Source: G963677085 sp963677085
GTDB lineage: Bacteria; Planctomycetota; Planctomycetia; Pirellulales; Thermoguttaceae
Length of the DNA: 64,000 nt
Assembly: GCA_963677085.2 (NCBI GenBank)
Contig: CAXXFH010000006.1
Location: 558,001 to 622,000 of the forward strand
Direction of reading: 5' to 3'
Shown here: one piece after another, positions 1 through 7,994 of the stretch
How the letters are laid out: every line of letters starts with the position of its first letter
How positions within the stretch are numbered: position 1 is the stretch's first letter
The notes under the pieces: model-generated
Told to the model about the DNA's origin: nothing
Database searches by the model: none
What the model saw: the letters and a program-made list of their open reading frames with translations, nothing else
Position numbers and translations under genes: made by a program

Positions 1-56
1 AAGACTCGCCGCCGGAAACGCTACAGTCACGTGCGACACGCACTAGTGCAAAAAAA

Positions 57-133
57 GGGGTGCCATGCCCACGCTTGCATGGGCATGTTCCTTGGGATTT
101 CAGCATGTCCACGCAAGCGTGGATATGGCACCC
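57..133. repeat. GGGTGCCA...TGGCACCC palindromic element, copy 1
   Basis: The element starts with GGGGTGCCATGCCCACGC and ends with its near reverse complement, CGCAAGCGTGGATATGGCACCC. Each half also folds on itself (CATGCCCACGC against GCATGGGCATG). The same unit recurs at 7387-7463 and 32945-33026, with half copies at 7857-7885 and 40420-40447. It contains no transposase and is too short to encode one, so it is best read as a REP- or MITE-like dispersed repeat. Confidence 0.8.
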
Positions 134-145
134 ACAATCCCTGGT

Positions 146-251
146 TTATTGACGCTTGCCTAGCTAATGAGCGGAAGGCGACCAACGGGAGCCTGGGTTT
201 CCAGGCGTTCGGCTTTCCGAAGCGGATCATTTTCAATGCAAGCATCAATAA
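146..251. repeat. GCGACCAACGGGAGC-core repeat, copy 1
   Basis: The ends are inverted: TTATTGACGCTTGC at 146-159 and GCAAGCATCAATAA at 238-251. The interior holds the core GGCGACCAACGGGAGCC near 177-193. Related copies lie near 16.5, 21.9, 25.7, 29.3, 35.2-35.5, 40.8 and 50.4 kb. The copy directly abuts the palindrome at 57-133, so this spacer is almost entirely repeat. Confidence 0.75.
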
Positions 252-265
252 GAATTGCCAAAGCC

Positions 266-985
266 TTAGTCGGCCGTTGGAATCTGATTCAAGGTGGGCA
301 GCACCCGCTCTTGCACGTCGCGGTCGAGTTGTTTGAGCGAGTCGATCAGACCGTTCGACGACCGCTTCGCGGCCTTCTGTTGTTGAGCCTGCGGCACCAT
401 GCGCTCGATCACTTGGTGTTTCTTAAGCACGGCATCGAGGTTTCCGAGCGACTCGACGAGACTGCCCGGCTGTTGACCCGCGGCCTCTTTGGGAACCAAC
501 TTTTCCAACACCCCCTGGTCCTGGAGCGTTTGGCTAAGCTGGATCAGCGAGTCGATCAGGCCATTGCCGGACGGCGCCGGGACGACGGGTGACGTGGGCG
601 AAGCGGCCCGTTGAGTGTCTTTCGTTCCAGCGCCAGGGGCCCGGCGGTTCTGTTGCGGTAGTCGGCGTGGGCCGAGGATGATCTGCGGAAGTCCTTGCGA
701 CGGATCGACCTCGGGAAATTTAATGCCACGATAGATCCGCGGCAGGTCGGCGTTCTCTGGCGTTGGCTGACTGCCGTGGATAACGATGCGATTCGACCGC
801 GATGTCTCGGCGGTTGCATCGGCCGTGTCGCGGCGAATCACGATTTTCGGTGCTTTCGTCTGCGATTCGGCCTGGGCGGTCTGCTGACCGCATTTTCCGG
901 CCGGTTGGTCGTAGGAGTAAGCGGCCAAACCCAGACTGACGATTACGGCTGCAAGCAGCAGTGACAACTTCAAAGTTCGGAGCAT
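266..985 (-). CDS. Secreted hypothetical protein with a duplicated C-terminal motif
   Basis: The 239-residue protein starts with a signal peptide (MLRTLKLSLLLAAVIVSLGL, with Ala-rich c-region), so it is probably exported. A Gln-, Pro- and Thr-rich middle follows. The C-terminal half has two similar segments, one beginning NGLIDSLIQLSQTLQ and one NGLIDSLKQLDRDVQ, each followed by a Val-Leu-Pro type ending. They look like an internal duplication of an amphipathic helix. I do not recognise the family. The gene stands alone, divergent from fmt. Frame and signal peptide support a real gene, but function is unknown. Confidence 0.65.
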   Translation of the reverse strand: MLRTLKLSLLLAAVIVSLGLAAYSYDQPAGKCGQQTAQAESQTKAPKIVIRRDTADATAETSRSNRIVIHGSQPTPENADLPRIYRGIKFPEVDPSQGLPQIILGPRRLPQQNRRAPGAGTKDTQRAASPTSPVVPAPSGNGLIDSLIQLSQTLQDQGVLEKLVPKEAAGQQPGSLVESLGNLDAVLKKHQVIERMVPQAQQQKAAKRSSNGLIDSLKQLDRDVQERVLPTLNQIPTAD

Positions 986-1293
986 TTTGAGAAACTTGAG
1001 GCTAGAGGATTAGAGACGAGGGACGAGGCTTGGCCGCTTCAGCGGCCATGACCGCACTACCCCAAAACGGTGTTCCGGCCCTCCTGGAGATCCGTCGACG
1101 CCAGTCTGGCCAACGAGCCGAAGGCGACCCACAGCATCTCGCGTCTCGTCGAAGCGGAGTCGCCCCGCTAATGTAAGCCTATGCCACCAGCGGCTGGTGT
1201 CAAAGCGGGTGCTTTGGGAAACTGGGGTGGAGCCCGCACCGGGGCGACCGACGGCAGCCTTGCAACATCAGGAATATTCTCTACATTCTTGTA
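986..1293. other. Gene-free spacer between divergent genes
   Basis: This 308-bp divergent spacer carries both promoters. Near 993-1030 there is a degenerate purine-rich tract (GAGGCTAGAGGATTAGAGACG) of the type found at many gene ends in this window. The rest shows no convincing gene and no clear repeat arm. Confidence 0.5.
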
Positions 1294-2271
1294 ATGCAAC
1301 TACTTATGATGGGCACGGGACCGTTTGCCGTGCCGACATTTCGCCAACTCTATGAGACCCACCACCAGATTGTGGCGTTGGTGACCGCCCCAGTGCGCAC
1401 CCATCGCGGCAAACCGGTTGCCCCGGTCAGCAACATCCGCGACATCGCGCTGGAGCACGGTACCGAGGTCTATGACCCGGAGAGTATCAATACTCCGCAG
1501 TCTCAGCGGCATTTGGCGGAATTGGCGCCCGATTTATTGGTCGTTTGCGACTACGGCCAGATTCTCGCGGCCCCGACGCTGGCTACCGCCCGCTTGGGTG
1601 GCATTAATCTTCATGGTTCGCTTCTGCCCCGATATCGAGGGGCGGCGCCGATCAATTGGGCAGTCTATCATGGCGAGGAAGAGACCGGGGTAACGGTTAT
1701 TCACATGACCCCCCAGGTCGATGCCGGGCCGTGTATTGCCCAGGCCAACACGCCCATCGGTCCGGACGAAACGGCCGACCAGCTCGAAGGGCGATTGTCG
1801 GAAATGGGTGCTTGGCTTGTGGTTCGGGCAATCGACGCCGTAGAGTCGGGCCGACTCGAAGCACTGCCGCAAAATCCGGCTCTCGCCTGCAAAGCGCCGC
1901 GACTAAAGAAGTCCGACGGCGAGCTCGACTGGACCCGACCGGCGCTGGCCATTAAGGACCACATCCGCGCCATGCACCCCTGGCCCAAGACCTTCACCTA
2001 TTGGCATCGGGCTGGTGGGTCCCCCGTTCGGCTCATCCTGGGGCCGGTGACCGTGGTCGAGCGATCGGAGGGAGCCGCCGAGGTGGTGCCGGGTACCGTG
2101 TTGCGGGCCGAAGAAGACCAGCTTGTGGTGGCTGCGGGCGAAAAGGCCGTGGCGATCCGCAGTGTCCAACCGGCCGGCAAAAAACTCCTCAACACCGAGC
2201 AGTTTCTTCGTGGCTACCACGTGCAGCCGGGCGACCTGTTGGGACCCGAGAAAAAAACGGGACAGGTCTAA
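1294..2271 (+). CDS. fmt: Methionyl-tRNA formyltransferase
   Basis: This 325-residue enzyme transfers a formyl group from 10-formyl-tetrahydrofolate to Met-tRNA(fMet) in the cytoplasm, making the initiator tRNA. The family N-terminus MQLLMMGTGPFAVPTF is present. The catalytic signature NLHGSLLPRYRGAAPINWA supplies the conserved Asn and His, and VIHMTPQVDAGP supplies the Asp. The C-terminal OB-like domain is complete, so length is typical. The start has no clear Shine-Dalgarno sequence but matches the family N-terminus. The usual partner def is not adjacent. The last codons lie in a long hairpin (2251-2342). Confidence 0.96.
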   Translation: MQLLMMGTGPFAVPTFRQLYETHHQIVALVTAPVRTHRGKPVAPVSNIRDIALEHGTEVYDPESINTPQSQRHLAELAPDLLVVCDYGQILAAPTLATARLGGINLHGSLLPRYRGAAPINWAVYHGEEETGVTVIHMTPQVDAGPCIAQANTPIGPDETADQLEGRLSEMGAWLVVRAIDAVESGRLEALPQNPALACKAPRLKKSDGELDWTRPALAIKDHIRAMHPWPKTFTYWHRAGGSPVRLILGPVTVVERSEGAAEVVPGTVLRAEEDQLVVAAGEKAVAIRSVQPAGKKLLNTEQFLRGYHVQPGDLLGPEKKTGQV

Positions 2272-2342
2272 TTTCGCTGGGTCGAAGCTGTTTGCCTCAT
2301 CGAGGACCATTCCTCAGCGAAATTGGACCTCTCCCGTTTTTT
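2251..2342 (+). terminator. Long inverted repeat ending in a T-tract, terminator of fmt
   Basis: The left arm at 2251-2279 starts AAAAAAACGGGACAGGTC and the right arm at 2315-2342 ends GGACCTCTCCCGTTTTTT. The arms are 28 bases long with only two imperfect pairs, separated by a 35-base loop. The T-tract makes it a good rho-independent terminator, and the A-tract on the other end would make it work on both strands. The left arm includes the last codons and stop of fmt. Confidence 0.8.
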
Positions 2343-2428
2343 GAACTGCCCTCGCGGGCATTGCGGCGTCGCGGTAAAATACGATGTTTACGCGGTTCGT
2401 TGTGTTCGGTCTCTCAGGAGGAGATGCC

Positions 2429-2632
2429 ATGGGTGTCATGGATGGTTGGGACGTGGCCCTATTGGTGTTTGCCGGTTTCATGGCCGTGTTGGCACTGGTT
2501 CGGTTAATGATCCGCCGCCGAGATCAGTTGATCGAGCGGTTTCAGGAAGAGGTCAACGCCGAACGGGAACGGCGCCGTGAGGCCGCCAAAAACGAGCAAC
2601 GACAACAACAAGTGATGCGGCGCTCAGCGTAA
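2429..2632 (+). CDS. Small single-pass membrane protein
   Basis: The chosen ATG follows a clear ribosome site (AGGAGGA at 2416-2422), giving 67 residues. The open frame extends upstream to 2384 but has no ribosome site there. One transmembrane segment (about residues 7-26, VALLVFAGFMAVLALVRLMI) is followed by a highly charged Arg- and Glu-rich helical tail, probably cytoplasmic. It sits between fmt and miaB. I do not recognise a family. A helper or scaffold role at the membrane is possible but not shown. Confidence 0.7.
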   Translation: MGVMDGWDVALLVFAGFMAVLALVRLMIRRRDQLIERFQEEVNAERERRREAAKNEQRQQQVMRRSA

Positions 2633-2653
2633 ACGGAAAATTGACGGCGGTTT

Positions 2654-4042
2654 ATGTCCAGACGTCTATATATCGAGACCGTCGGTTGCCAGATGAACGT
2701 GCTCGATAGCGAGCTGGTAACCACCGGTCTGTTGCACGCCGGCTACGAACTGGTCGACACGGCACGCGAGGCCGACACCATTCTGTTCAACACGTGCAGT
2801 GTGCGCCAGCATGCCGAAGACAAAATCTACAGTGCCCTGGGGCGGTTAAAGCACGTTAAACAGTATCATCCGCAGAAGATCATCGGCGTGTTAGGGTGCA
2901 TGGCGCAGAAAGATCAGCAAGAGATCTTTCGTCGAGCGCCCCACGTGGACTTAGTCGTCGGACCCGGCCAATTAGGGCAGTTGCCCGCGCTGCTGAATCG
3001 TGTGGCCGCAGGGCAAGGACCGCAGATCGAGGTCAGCCTGCACCGCAAAGGCGAGAATCAGGCGGCCGTCCGTGCCAGTTTCGAACAATACGACCCGCAG
3101 CGAACGCCAGGCACCCGGGCCGTGGCGCATCAGGCCATGGTGCGGATCATGTTCGGCTGCGACAACTTCTGCACCTACTGTATTGTGCCGCTGGTACGTG
3201 GGCCGGAGCAAAGTCGGCCGGTCGCCGAGATCGAGGCCGAGGTCCGATCGTTGGCCGACCAGGGATGCCTGGAAGTGACGCTGCTAGGCCAAACCGTCAA
3301 CAGCTACCGCGACGAAAGCACGGGGCAAACGGTCGCGCTGGCCGGGTTGTTGCACCGTTTGCAGGAGATCGACCACCTGCGGCGGATCAAGTTCGTGACG
3401 AATCATCCCCGCCATATGACCGACGACCTGCTGGCCGCGGTCCGCGACTTGCCCAAGGTTTCGCCCTTTTTGCACGTTCCGGCCCAAAGCGGTTCGACGG
3501 CCGTGCTCAAACGAATGCGCCGCGGTTACACGGCCGAGCAATATCGCGAGATGGTTGAGCGGATCCACGACATGATTCCCGACGCGTCGATCACCAGCGA
3601 TTTTATTGTCGGCTTTTGCGGGGAAACCGAGGAAGATTTCCAGCAGACGGTCGATTTGGTCCGTTTTGCCCGTTTTCGCAATAGTTTCATCTTTAAATAC
3701 AGCACACGGCCGAAGACCAAGGCGGACGAACTCTACGAGGACGACGTCCCGGAAGACGTAAAACGTCGGCGGAACAACGAGTTGCTGGCAGTGCAGAACG
3801 CGATTAGCCTGGAAGATAACCAGCCTTTGGTGGGCCGGCAGGTGGAAATTCTGGTGGAGGGGCCGAGCAAAGTGAGCCGCAAGCGGGGCGATGTGGGCGA
3901 GGGCCAAGTGGTCCAGCTTGTCGGCCGCACAGTATGCGATAGGATCGTAGTGTTCGACGGTCCCTTGGCCCTGATGGGCCAGATCATCCCAGTCGAAATC
4001 GAAAAGGTCGACGCTTTTACGTTGTTTGGAGTTCGGAGTTAG
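2654..4042 (+). CDS. miaB: tRNA-2-methylthio-N6-dimethylallyladenosine synthase
   Basis: This radical-SAM methylthiotransferase of 462 residues adds a methylthio group to i6A37 of tRNAs. The N-terminal UPF0004 domain has the three cluster cysteines in VGCQMN (Cys12), NTCSVRQ and LGCMAQ. The radical-SAM site is CDNFCTYC. A TRAM domain that binds tRNA closes the protein (from about residue 380). MiaB is distinguished from MtaB and RimO by its N-terminal pattern and overall fit, so the call is strong. It begins 21 bases after the small membrane gene, so the two may be co-transcribed. Confidence 0.95.
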   Translation: MSRRLYIETVGCQMNVLDSELVTTGLLHAGYELVDTAREADTILFNTCSVRQHAEDKIYSALGRLKHVKQYHPQKIIGVLGCMAQKDQQEIFRRAPHVDLVVGPGQLGQLPALLNRVAAGQGPQIEVSLHRKGENQAAVRASFEQYDPQRTPGTRAVAHQAMVRIMFGCDNFCTYCIVPLVRGPEQSRPVAEIEAEVRSLADQGCLEVTLLGQTVNSYRDESTGQTVALAGLLHRLQEIDHLRRIKFVTNHPRHMTDDLLAAVRDLPKVSPFLHVPAQSGSTAVLKRMRRGYTAEQYREMVERIHDMIPDASITSDFIVGFCGETEEDFQQTVDLVRFARFRNSFIFKYSTRPKTKADELYEDDVPEDVKRRRNNELLAVQNAISLEDNQPLVGRQVEILVEGPSKVSRKRGDVGEGQVVQLVGRTVCDRIVVFDGPLALMGQIIPVEIEKVDAFTLFGVRS

Positions 4043-4160
4043 AGTCTGGAGAGACTGCCGCTTGCGGCTTCGCCCCGTCGAACCCGTCGAACGAACGATC
4101 TCCACGATCTACGCCATCGAGTCACAATCTGTCAGCGAGAGAATCCCCTGACGCGACACC

Positions 4161-7100
4161 ATGGATACTAACGTCCTTCGTCAATATCTCGATGATCCCC
4201 AGGCCGCGTCGTCCTGGTTGCGCCAATTGGGGTTGCTCGACGAGCGACGCGCCCATCGCGATTTGGTGCAAATGGCCGAAGTGGGGCTGCCGCTCGACTT
4301 GTTGTCGGTCGTGTGCTGCCAGTTGGAGCAATACCTGGCCTCTTGCGCCGATCCCGACATGGCGTTGAGCAACCTCGAACGCTTCGTTTCGGCTGCCCGA
4401 AATCCCATCGCTCTGGGCACACTCTTCGAACGCGATCCCGAGGCGCTTGCCAAGCTAATTCAAATCTTTTCGACCAGCCAACACTTCAGCGACATTCTGG
4501 TTCGAGACCCCGAGAGCTTCGACCTGCTGAGGGTGACCGAGGGTCAGCCGGTGGCACGCGACGCGCTCGTCAGCGACATCGTGGCCGAGGTCGAAGCGCT
4601 GGACCACGATCAGGCCGTGCTTCGGGCCTTGCGACGTTTCAAACGCCGCGAAACTTTGCGCATCGCCTACGGCGATATCATCCGGAACCAGAATCTGCGG
4701 ACCGTGACCACGCAGATATCCTACTTGGCCGACGCGATCATCGAAGGCGCCTTGCGGGCGGCCGGACGCAAGTTGGGGAAAAAACGGGGAACACCTCGGG
4801 GACCCGACGACCAGCCGGCCCGTTTCGTGGTGTTGGCCATGGGGAAGTTGGGCGGCCTGGAACTGAACTACTCCAGCGATATCGACCTGATCTTGCTCTA
4901 CGACGGCGACGGCCGAACCGATGGTCAGCGGCCAACCACCAATCGCGAATTCTTCGAATTGCTCGCCCGCGAGATCGTGCGCCTGCTGACCGAAATGACC
5001 GATCTCGGCTACGCCTATCGGGTCGACTTGCGCTTGCGGCCCGAGGGGCAGCGAGGGCCGATGGTTCCCAGCATGCAGAGCGCGTTGAACTACTACGATT
5101 TGCGTGGGCGAACCTGGGAACGCCAAGCCTATATCAAGGCGCGGCCGGTTGCGGGCAGCTTCGAGCTGGGGCGAGAATTCCTCGAGGTGCTCGAGCCTTG
5201 GGTGTATCGTCGTTACCTGAGCCAAGCCGACATCAGCGGGATTAAGGCACTGAAACGCCGCATCGAGCAGCGCACCCACGCTCAAGGGGCCGATGCACGC
5301 AACGTAAAGACTGGGCACGGCGGTATCCGCGACATCGAGTTCGTCATTCAGTTTCTACAGTTGCTCAATGGTGGCGACTTGGTCGAAGTGCGCACGGGTA
5401 ATACCTTGGAAGCCATTCGACAGTTGGCCCATGTCGGCTGTCTAAGCGACCAGGAACGCACCCTGTTGACGGAAAACTACCGGTTTTTGCGCAAGGTGGA
5501 GCACCGTTTGCAGATCATGTTCGATCTGCAAACCCATATGCTGCCCGCCGGGCGCGACGAATTACGTAAGCTGGCCTTGCGGATGGGCTACGTCGACGGG
5601 CTCGGCACGACGGCCCTGGAGCGTTTCGAACATGATTCTCGCCACAAAACGGCGCTAAATCGCAAGATCCTCGATCACCTGTTGCACGATGCCTTTAGCG
5701 ACAACGACAAAGCGGCCGCCGAAGTCGATCTGGTGCTCGATCCCGATCCCGAGGACGAGTTTATCGAAAAGGTTCTCGGTAAATACAACTTTCGCGATAC
5801 GAAGCAGGCCTATCGCAATTTGATGACGCTTTCGGAAGAGAAAATCTGCTTCCTGTCGACGCGCCGCTGCCGGCATTTCCTGGCAGCCATTGCCCCCGAC
5901 TTGCTGGAAGCCATCGCCGCGACGGCCGATCCGGATTCGACGCTGGTGAACCTTGGCCAGGTCAGTGAGTCGCTCGGCGGAAAAGGCGTGTTGTGGGAAT
6001 TGTTCAGTTTCAACGCGCCCAGTCTGCGGTTGTATGTCGACCTGTGTGCCTACAGCCCGTTTCTCTCGGGCATTCTTATCAGCAACCCGGGCATGATCGA
6101 CGGCCTGATGGACAGTCTCGTGCTGGACAAGCTTCCCAGCTACGAGTTGCTCATGCAAATTCTCGACAAGTTGTGCCGTTCGGCCGAAAACACCGAACTC
6201 ATTCTGCATAGCTTCAAAAACGATCAGCAGCTTCGCGTGGGTGTGCGCGATATCCTCGGTAAGGAAGACATTCTGGCGACCACGGCCGCGCTGAGCAACA
6301 TCGCCGAGGTTTGCTTGACCCAAATCGCCGAACAGCAATACGCCCGACTGGCCGGCAAGTTGGGAGTGCCGCAAGTTGGCGACGGGCATCGCGAGGGCAA
6401 ACCGTGTGAGATGATCATCCTGGCGATGGGGAAATTCGGCGGCCAGGAGATGAACTACCACAGCGATCTCGATGTGGTCTTTCTCTACGAAGCCGACGGC
6501 CACACCGAAGCCGTCAATGGTCGCGGACAAAGCACCACCAATCAACATTTCTTCAGCGAGCTGGGGCAGCGCATCGTCAAAGCGACCTCTCGGCTTGGCG
6601 TCCAAGGAAGACTCTACGAGATCGACGCACGACTCCGGCCCACCGGGCGCAGCGGGGCGCTGGCCATTTCGCTCGATGAGTTCGCCCGCTACTTCGCCGA
6701 GGGCGCCGGCCAGCTTTGGGAACGGCAGGCACTCTGCAAGGCCCGCGTGGTTTACGGTTCGCCGCGAGCGGCCCGGGCGGCAATGGCCGCCGTGGGCAAG
6801 GCGGCCTTCGGGCATCGCTGGCGGCGGCGCGACGCCGACGAAATCCGCCGCATGAGAAAGCGGCTGCAGGACACCGCCAGCGCCGGCGATCTGAAACGTG
6901 GGCCGGGCGGGATCGTCGACGTCGAGTTCCTCGTTCAGATGCTCCAGCTAAAACACGGCCGGCGCGATCCCAAGGCACGCGAACCCAACACGCTTCGGGC
7001 ACTCGACTCCTTGCACGAGGCCGAGTATCTCAGTGACGACGATCATCAGTGCTTCAGCACCAGCTACCGTCTGCTGCGGACGATCGAAGGTCGACTGCGG

Positions 7101-7274
7101 CTAATGAATTCGACCGCGCGGGATCAATTGCCCGAGGACTCCACGGAACTTGCCAAGCTGGCACACCTGTTGAAGTACGACAACAGCGAAGCCCTGTTGG
7201 CCGATTTCGAGACCTCGACCCGAGAGATCCGCCAACGGTTCAATCGCATCTTCGACAAGATGGGCACGCGGTAA
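4161..7274 (+). CDS. glnE: Bifunctional glutamine synthetase adenylyltransferase/adenylyl-removing enzyme
   Basis: The 1037-residue protein adds and removes AMP on glutamine synthetase, coupling its activity to nitrogen status. It has two nucleotidyltransferase domains in the GlnE order. The first carries GGLELNYSSDIDL at about residues 230-242, the second GGQEMNYHSDLDVVFLYE at about 760-777. Both keep the Asp-x-Asp metal ligands. The linker regions that bind PII are present, and length is close to the family norm, slightly long. The partner regulator PII is the next gene, convergent, with a repeat palindrome between them. Confidence 0.95.
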   Translation: MDTNVLRQYLDDPQAASSWLRQLGLLDERRAHRDLVQMAEVGLPLDLLSVVCCQLEQYLASCADPDMALSNLERFVSAARNPIALGTLFERDPEALAKLIQIFSTSQHFSDILVRDPESFDLLRVTEGQPVARDALVSDIVAEVEALDHDQAVLRALRRFKRRETLRIAYGDIIRNQNLRTVTTQISYLADAIIEGALRAAGRKLGKKRGTPRGPDDQPARFVVLAMGKLGGLELNYSSDIDLILLYDGDGRTDGQRPTTNREFFELLAREIVRLLTEMTDLGYAYRVDLRLRPEGQRGPMVPSMQSALNYYDLRGRTWERQAYIKARPVAGSFELGREFLEVLEPWVYRRYLSQADISGIKALKRRIEQRTHAQGADARNVKTGHGGIRDIEFVIQFLQLLNGGDLVEVRTGNTLEAIRQLAHVGCLSDQERTLLTENYRFLRKVEHRLQIMFDLQTHMLPAGRDELRKLALRMGYVDGLGTTALERFEHDSRHKTALNRKILDHLLHDAFSDNDKAAAEVDLVLDPDPEDEFIEKVLGKYNFRDTKQAYRNLMTLSEEKICFLSTRRCRHFLAAIAPDLLEAIAATADPDSTLVNLGQVSESLGGKGVLWELFSFNAPSLRLYVDLCAYSPFLSGILISNPGMIDGLMDSLVLDKLPSYELLMQILDKLCRSAENTELILHSFKNDQQLRVGVRDILGKEDILATTAALSNIAEVCLTQIAEQQYARLAGKLGVPQVGDGHREGKPCEMIILAMGKFGGQEMNYHSDLDVVFLYEADGHTEAVNGRGQSTTNQHFFSELGQRIVKATSRLGVQGRLYEIDARLRPTGRSGALAISLDEFARYFAEGAGQLWERQALCKARVVYGSPRAARAAMAAVGKAAFGHRWRRRDADEIRRMRKRLQDTASAGDLKRGPGGIVDVEFLVQMLQLKHGRRDPKAREPNTLRALDSLHEAEYLSDDDHQCFSTSYRLLRTIEGRLRLMNSTARDQLPEDSTELAKLAHLLKYDNSEALLADFETSTREIRQRFNRIFDKMGTR

Positions 7275-7386
7275 GGCGAGGCCCTCGGTAGGCTATGCTT
7301 CAGCATGGCGGCCGCGCTTAACGGTCTTCTCGTACCCAAGCTCCAGCTTGGAACTAGTGCTTTGTCAACTTTCGAAATGGGGATTC

Positions 7387-7463
7387 GGGTGCCATGCCCA
7401 CGCTTGCGTGGGCATGCGGAAACTTCGGCGAACATGGCCACGCAAGCGTGGCCGTGGCACCCC
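7387..7463. repeat. GGGTGCCA...TGGCACCC palindromic element, copy 2
   Basis: Begins GGGTGCCATGCCCACGCTT and ends CGCAAGCGTGGCCGTGGCACCC. It sits between the convergent ends of glnE and glnB, where no other terminator is visible, so the hairpins may stop transcription from both sides. Confidence 0.8.
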
Positions 7464-7501
7464 TTCTAGAAACTGACAAAGCATTAAGCGTGTGCGGAGT
7501 G

Positions 7502-7831
7502 TCAAGGTGTGGTGTCGTCCCATTCGATGCCCAGGTCGGTCAAGGCCGGCAGCACGAAGATTTTGCCGTCGCCCATGCGTCCCGTTCGCGCGACGTCGAC
7601 GATGGTTCGCGTGACTTCGTCTACCCGTAGATCGTCGACCCACACGGTAATCTCGACCTTGGGCAGATAGGCCATTGAATATTCGCTGTCGTGGTATTCG
7701 TCGAGATAGCTCTTCTGTCGTCCCCAGCCTTTGACTTCGTGAATGGTGCATGCCTCCAGCGGCGCATTCTTCAAGGCGTCGAGGACCTTCTCGGCCAGAT
7801 ACGGTTTGACGACGGCGATGATCTGTTTCAC
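7502..7831 (-). CDS. glnB: Nitrogen regulatory protein PII
   Basis: This 109-residue trimeric signalling protein senses 2-oxoglutarate, ATP and ADP, and controls partners such as GlnE. The N-terminus MKQIIAVVKPYLAEKVLDAL is typical. The T-loop is intact, GWGRQK at 35-40 and SEYSMAYLPK at 49-58. Tyr51, the uridylylation site in proteobacterial PII, is conserved. The B-loop TGRMGDGKIFV binds the nucleotide. The C-terminus is slightly shortened and acidic (WDDTTP). No amtB is adjacent, so GlnB versus GlnK cannot be decided here. Confidence 0.93.
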   Translation of the reverse strand: MKQIIAVVKPYLAEKVLDALKNAPLEACTIHEVKGWGRQKSYLDEYHDSEYSMAYLPKVEITVWVDDLRVDEVTRTIVDVARTGRMGDGKIFVLPALTDLGIEWDDTTP

Positions 7832-7856
7832 GGTGTCGGCTTGCTTCGAGTGAACT

Positions 7857-7885
7857 GGGTGCCATGCCTACGCTTGCGAGGGCAT
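7857..7885. repeat. Half copy of the GGGTGCCA palindrome
   Basis: GGGTGCCATGCCTACGCTTG followed by CGAGGGCATG matches the left half of the elements at 57 and 7387. No right half follows. It lies upstream of glnB on the minus strand, in the spacer to murJ. Confidence 0.6.
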
Positions 7886-7994
7886 GTTCATCGATATCGG
7901 CGAAACCCCAGTGTATTCCAACATGCGTGCGATGCAAAGGTATTTGGGCTGGCCGGTTTCGGAATCGTCGTTCAGAAGGCGCAAGCGGTGTCCG

